A stretch of DNA of 17,338 nt from assembly GCA_002352445.1 (NCBI GenBank), contig DEIL01000025.1, positions 1 through 17,338 on the forward strand, read 5' to 3'. This stretch comes from Desulfobulbaceae bacterium UBA2775. GTDB lineage: Bacteria; Desulfobacterota; Desulfobulbia; Desulfobulbales; Desulfocapsaceae. The notes below the pieces were generated by a model. That model searched no databases and was not told the origin of the DNA. It saw only the letters and a list, made by a program, of their open reading frames with translations. Shown in pieces: positions 14,997 to 17,338 of the stretch. Position 1 is the first letter of the stretch, and each line of letters begins with the position of its first letter. Made by a program: the position numbers and the translations under genes.

Positions 14997-15695
14997 TTGC
15001 TTTTAGATAGCGTGCAGTCAGCTTTTCTCCTTTTCTTTTCTTTCGATCCCGAGCTTTTTGAAATTGTAACGGTATCGCTTAAGGTGAGTTTTGGCGCCAC
15101 CCTCATAGCGTCAATCATTGGTATTCCATCCGGTTTTATTATCGCCTATTCAGTTTTCCCCGGGAAACGGCTTCTGCTCACCTGCCTGAATACCCTTCTT
15201 GCCCTGCCAACCGTCGTTATCGGCCTTTTCGTCTACTCATTTATTTCCCGGCGCGGGATCTTCGGTTCGCTTGATCTTCTCTATACCCAGAAAGCCATTA
15301 TCATCGGCCAGGTAATTTTAATTATTCCGGTGATTATGACGCTGGCGATTGCTGCCGTCAGCAGGATTGACAGTCGTTACAGGATGACGGCTTTGACTTT
15401 GGGTGCAAACAGGTTTCAGATGGCTGCGGTCATAATGAAGGAAGCCCGATATGGAATCCTTGCTGCCGTCATAGCCGCCTATGGACGGGTTATTGCAGAG
15501 GTCGGGATCAGTATGATGCTGGGTGGTAATGCCAAGGGGTTTACCCGGACAATGACCACAGCCATGGCCCTGGAGTATGATAAGGGAGAGTTTGTCCTGG
15601 CAGTGGCATTGGGAATTACCCTTATGACGTTTGCCTTTGGTATCAATATGCTGTTCCATTTTTTCCAGGGAAAGACGAGACATGATACTGTATAA
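14997..15695 (+). CDS. tupB: Tungstate ABC transporter permease TupB
   Basis: A 232-residue inner-membrane permease with about five to six hydrophobic segments: near 5-20 (SAFLLFFSFDPELFE), 28-55 (KVSFGATLIASIIGIPSGFI), 62-85 (LLALPTVVIGLFVYSF), 100-122 (IIIGQVILIIPVIMTLAIAA), 150-170 and 200-225. The EAA-type loop is YRMTALTLGANRFQMAAVIM, followed by AAYGRVIAEVGISMMLGGNA, both typical of TupB. The start is the TTG at 14997, supported by AAGGTG 5 nt upstream; the first ATG would remove membrane segments. It overlaps tupC by 14 nt, so pore and ATPase are translationally coupled. TupA delivers tungstate to this pore. Confidence 0.92.
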   Translation: MLLDSVQSAFLLFFSFDPELFEIVTVSLKVSFGATLIASIIGIPSGFIIAYSVFPGKRLLLTCLNTLLALPTVVIGLFVYSFISRRGIFGSLDLLYTQKAIIIGQVILIIPVIMTLAIAAVSRIDSRYRMTALTLGANRFQMAAVIMKEARYGILAAVIAAYGRVIAEVGISMMLGGNAKGFTRTMTTAMALEYDKGEFVLAVALGITLMTFAFGINMLFHFFQGKTRHDTV

Positions 15696-16725
15696 ACTGG
15701 AAAACCTGCAGCGAACCCATAGCAACAGGATTGTTTTGAATATTGACTTCCTTGAGATTCTTCCAAATGCGATTTACACTCTTATTGGACCAAATGGCGC
15801 CGGTAAGACTACTCTGCTGAAGGTTCTCGCTTTTCTGGATAGACCAAGCAGTGGTCGGCTCCATTTTGATGGTCAACTGGTGAGATCAAACGAAAAGTAT
15901 CTGCACTCTCTGCGGAGGCGGGTAGTGTTGTTTGATCAGAACCCCATCCTTTTTACCGGTACGGTGAGAAAAAATGTTGAGTTTGGCTTGAAGGTGAGAA
16001 AAATCTCCAAAGAGGTACGTAAACAACGAACAGAAGAGATGCTGGCTCTGGTCGGCATGGAAAATTTTGCTGATAGTGAGACCAGGGGACTCTCCGGTGG
16101 TGAGGTCAAACGAGTCGCTCTGGCACGAGCCCTGGCTCTACGGCCCGATGTCCTTCTCTGCGATGAACCGACCGCCAATGTTGACGGTGAAAACCAGGAG
16201 ATCATCCTCAATACCCTGAAGCAGATCAACAAAGAGGAAAAGACATCGATAATATTTTCCACCCACTACCTATCCCAGGGGCAGAGATTGGCGGATCACA
16301 CCCTGCTCCTGCAGAATGGCTCCCTGTCTGACCTGGTAAATGAAAATATATTCAGGGTTACTCTCGCTCATCAAAAAACGAATGAGACTCTCTGCCAGCT
16401 GACGGAAAAACTGTCTCTTGCACTACCGACAGACAGAATACCGGCTGGTATTGATATTGGTAAACTGCATATAGATCCACAAAAAATAGTCCTGGATCCG
16501 AAAGAAAAAGATATGGCCCATGGAACGTATCTTAATGGACATATTTTTGATCTCAGTCAGGACGGCAGTAAGATTCGAGTCGGGATTGATGTGGGTGTTC
16601 GTCTGAATCTTGTATTGTCAATGGAGAAGTACGACCGGAAAGAGCCTCGACTCGGTGAGAGAAGGAAACTCTTTATTCCGTATGAAGGTGTCGTCTGCAC
16701 GAAGAGTGATCTTTTGATAAGCTGA
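15682..16725 (+). CDS. tupC: Tungstate ABC transporter ATP-binding protein TupC with TOBE-like C-terminus
   Basis: A 347-residue ATPase of the tungstate importer. Walker A GPNGAGKTT (36-44), Q-loop LFDQNPILF (about 83-91), signature LSGGEVKR (137-144), Walker B VLLCDEP (157-163) and switch His195 in STHYLS are intact. The frame is open back to 15631, but the ATG at 15682 gives the normal N-terminus and lies inside the last codons of tupB. Residues about 215-347 go beyond the plain ATPase core. The end (NGHIFDLSQDGSKIRVGIDV, LNLVLSMEKY, GERRKLFIPYEGVV) resembles a TOBE/Mop-like oxyanion-binding fold, as in ModC. That suggests feedback by cytoplasmic oxyanion; this assignment is by pattern only. 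Confidence 0.92.
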   Translation: MILYKLENLQRTHSNRIVLNIDFLEILPNAIYTLIGPNGAGKTTLLKVLAFLDRPSSGRLHFDGQLVRSNEKYLHSLRRRVVLFDQNPILFTGTVRKNVEFGLKVRKISKEVRKQRTEEMLALVGMENFADSETRGLSGGEVKRVALARALALRPDVLLCDEPTANVDGENQEIILNTLKQINKEEKTSIIFSTHYLSQGQRLADHTLLLQNGSLSDLVNENIFRVTLAHQKTNETLCQLTEKLSLALPTDRIPAGIDIGKLHIDPQKIVLDPKEKDMAHGTYLNGHIFDLSQDGSKIRVGIDVGVRLNLVLSMEKYDRKEPRLGERRKLFIPYEGVVCTKSDLLIS

Positions 16726-16730
16726 TATCC

Positions 16731-16780
16731 GGCCAGTCAGACTGTCAAGGAGTGTATATCACTTTTTGACAGTCTGGCCG
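16731..16780. terminator. Hairpin between convergent tupC and the Gly/Ser-rich gene
   Basis: CAGACTGTCAA (16738-16748) pairs with TTGACAGTCTG (16766-16776). Two G-U pairs and an inner AGTG/CACT around a TATAT loop make an almost continuous 17-bp stem. Outer GGCC/GGCC can pair across a 4-nt bulge. It lies between convergent genes, where a bidirectional terminator is expected, but neither strand has a run of U after the stem. It may instead act as an mRNA-end stabiliser or be a REP-like element. Confidence 0.5.
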
Positions 16781-16792
16781 ACCATTCACCTC

Positions 16793-17338
16793 TTATTTAC
16801 TTTTTCCGCTGTTTCCCCCTTTGTTCCCTTTGTCCCCACTATTGCCTTTGTCATTTCCATTGTTGCCATTGTTACTTTTGTCGTTTGATGGTCCGCCGCT
16901 TTTGCCGCGGTCACTCTTTGATTTGCCGGATGAGGAATTCCCAGAATTACCCTTGTCGTTTGATGGACCCCCAGCTGCACCACGGTCACTTTTTGAATTC
17001 CCTTTAGAGGAGCTTGCAGAGCTGCTTTTCGAGCTGGATCCACTTCTGGAACTGCTGCTCTTACTGCCACTAATTCCTTTGGAAGCTTTGGATCCCTTGC
17101 TGCCAATGCCCAGATCAGTTTCGGCCAGACCCAGTCCTTTTTTGCTGCTTGAGGCTACACTGGTAGCCATTCCATGCCCCTTGGCCCAGCCATGTTTAAC
17201 GTCCCTTCTGGTTGCTTCAGCAATTTCAAGTTCAGGGGCGGGGAGATCAGTTGCAATATCAATTGTAAAGTGTTTCATATGCCCCAGGCCGAGAACGCCG
17301 GGATGAACCCCCAGTTCATGGGCGATCTGTCCCCATCC
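16793..17338 (-). CDS. Gly/Ser/Lys/Asn-rich protein of unknown function (N-terminus outside window)
   Basis: The frame is open to the right window edge. The ATG at 17278 is internal rather than the start, because the upstream codons read GWGQIAHELGVHPGVLGLGH without a stop. The visible 181 residues begin with this HELGVHP motif, followed by HFTIDIATDLPAPELEIAEA and GWAKGHG. About 100 low-complexity residues rich in Ser, Gly, Lys and Asn then run to the stop. The low-complexity part contains two near-copies about 24 residues apart of SKSDRG..GGPSNDK and ends in NGNDKGNSGDKGNKGG. The N-terminal motif recalls short, probably exported hypothetical proteins with G/K/N-rich tails that I have no name for. 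Basic, disordered and hydrophilic, it may bind polyanions or be a cell-surface or periplasmic protein; no function is assigned. A Pro/Leu-rich frame on the opposite strand is its shadow. Confidence 0.7.
   Translation of the reverse strand, partial: GWGQIAHELGVHPGVLGLGHMKHFTIDIATDLPAPELEIAEATRRDVKHGWAKGHGMATSVASSSKKGLGLAETDLGIGSKGSKASKGISGSKSSSSRSGSSSKSSSASSSKGNSKSDRGAAGGPSNDKGNSGNSSSGKSKSDRGKSGGPSNDKSNNGNNGNDKGNSGDKGNKGGNSGKSK

Noticed and set aside
16821..17306. Plus-strand Pro/Leu-rich frame near the right edge
   Set aside because: It is the complement of the Gly/Ser/Lys-rich gene. Low-complexity coding DNA commonly leaves such open shadows.
1..17338. Search for defence systems, toxin-antitoxin pairs, prophage, insertion sequences, CRISPR arrays, tRNA or rRNA
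   Set aside because: Every larger gene is accounted for by metabolism, transport or regulation. I saw no transposase, integrase, repeat-spacer array or RNA gene.

Overview
The window carries four gene blocks of an anaerobic, metal-dependent bacterium. A ferredoxin-type 2-oxoacid oxidoreductase, a tungstate transporter and iron-sulfur-rich redox proteins together suggest a sulfate-reducer-like member of the Desulfobacterota (Desulfobulbales-like). That placement is an inference from gene content and protein flavour, not from a marker gene.

Block 1 (1-5475, minus strand) is a 2-oxoacid:acceptor oxidoreductase operon. In transcription order it holds: the broken 3' part of an HdrB-like CCG-domain iron-sulfur protein (two stops and a frameshift), an uncharacterised 37-residue ORF, a 765-residue fusion (gamma subunit + GltD/BzdV-type FAD/NAD(P) oxidoreductase + two-cluster ferredoxin), the alpha subunit, the TPP-binding beta subunit, and an XRE-cupin regulator cut by the left window edge. 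Junctions are tight (ATGA overlaps, 3-nt and 36-nt gaps), so the genes are probably co-transcribed. The fusion would join 2-oxoacid oxidation to an NAD(P)H/ferredoxin module on one chain.

Block 2 (5625-12225, plus strand) is a peptide uptake and breakdown operon. An M20 metallopeptidase is followed after 6 nt by the two ATPases (DppD/DppF type), the periplasmic binding protein and the two permeases (DppB/DppC type). A large hairpin separates the binding-protein gene from the permease genes.

Block 3 (12252-12719, minus strand) is a lone two-CBS-domain protein. It has a good sigma70-type promoter lying between two near-identical direct repeats.

Block 4 (12929-16780, plus strand) is a tungstate uptake operon: a cytoplasmic regulator (excisionase-type HTH + periplasmic-binding-protein-like sensor domain), then tupA, tupB and tupC. 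Its promoter is overlapped by a GTTATA-N6-TATAAC palindrome resembling a ModE box. A dispersed-repeat-type hairpin sits between tupA and tupB, the same operon position as the hairpin in block 2. TupC carries a TOBE-like C-terminal region.

The right edge (16793-17338, minus strand) holds the C-terminal part of a Gly/Ser/Lys/Asn-rich protein of unknown function. It converges on tupC across a hairpin.

I found no defence system, prophage, CRISPR array, tRNA or rRNA. The less ordinary content is the triple fusion with its decayed HdrB-like neighbour, the candidate Mo/W operator on the tup promoter, and the paired palindromes after both binding-protein genes.
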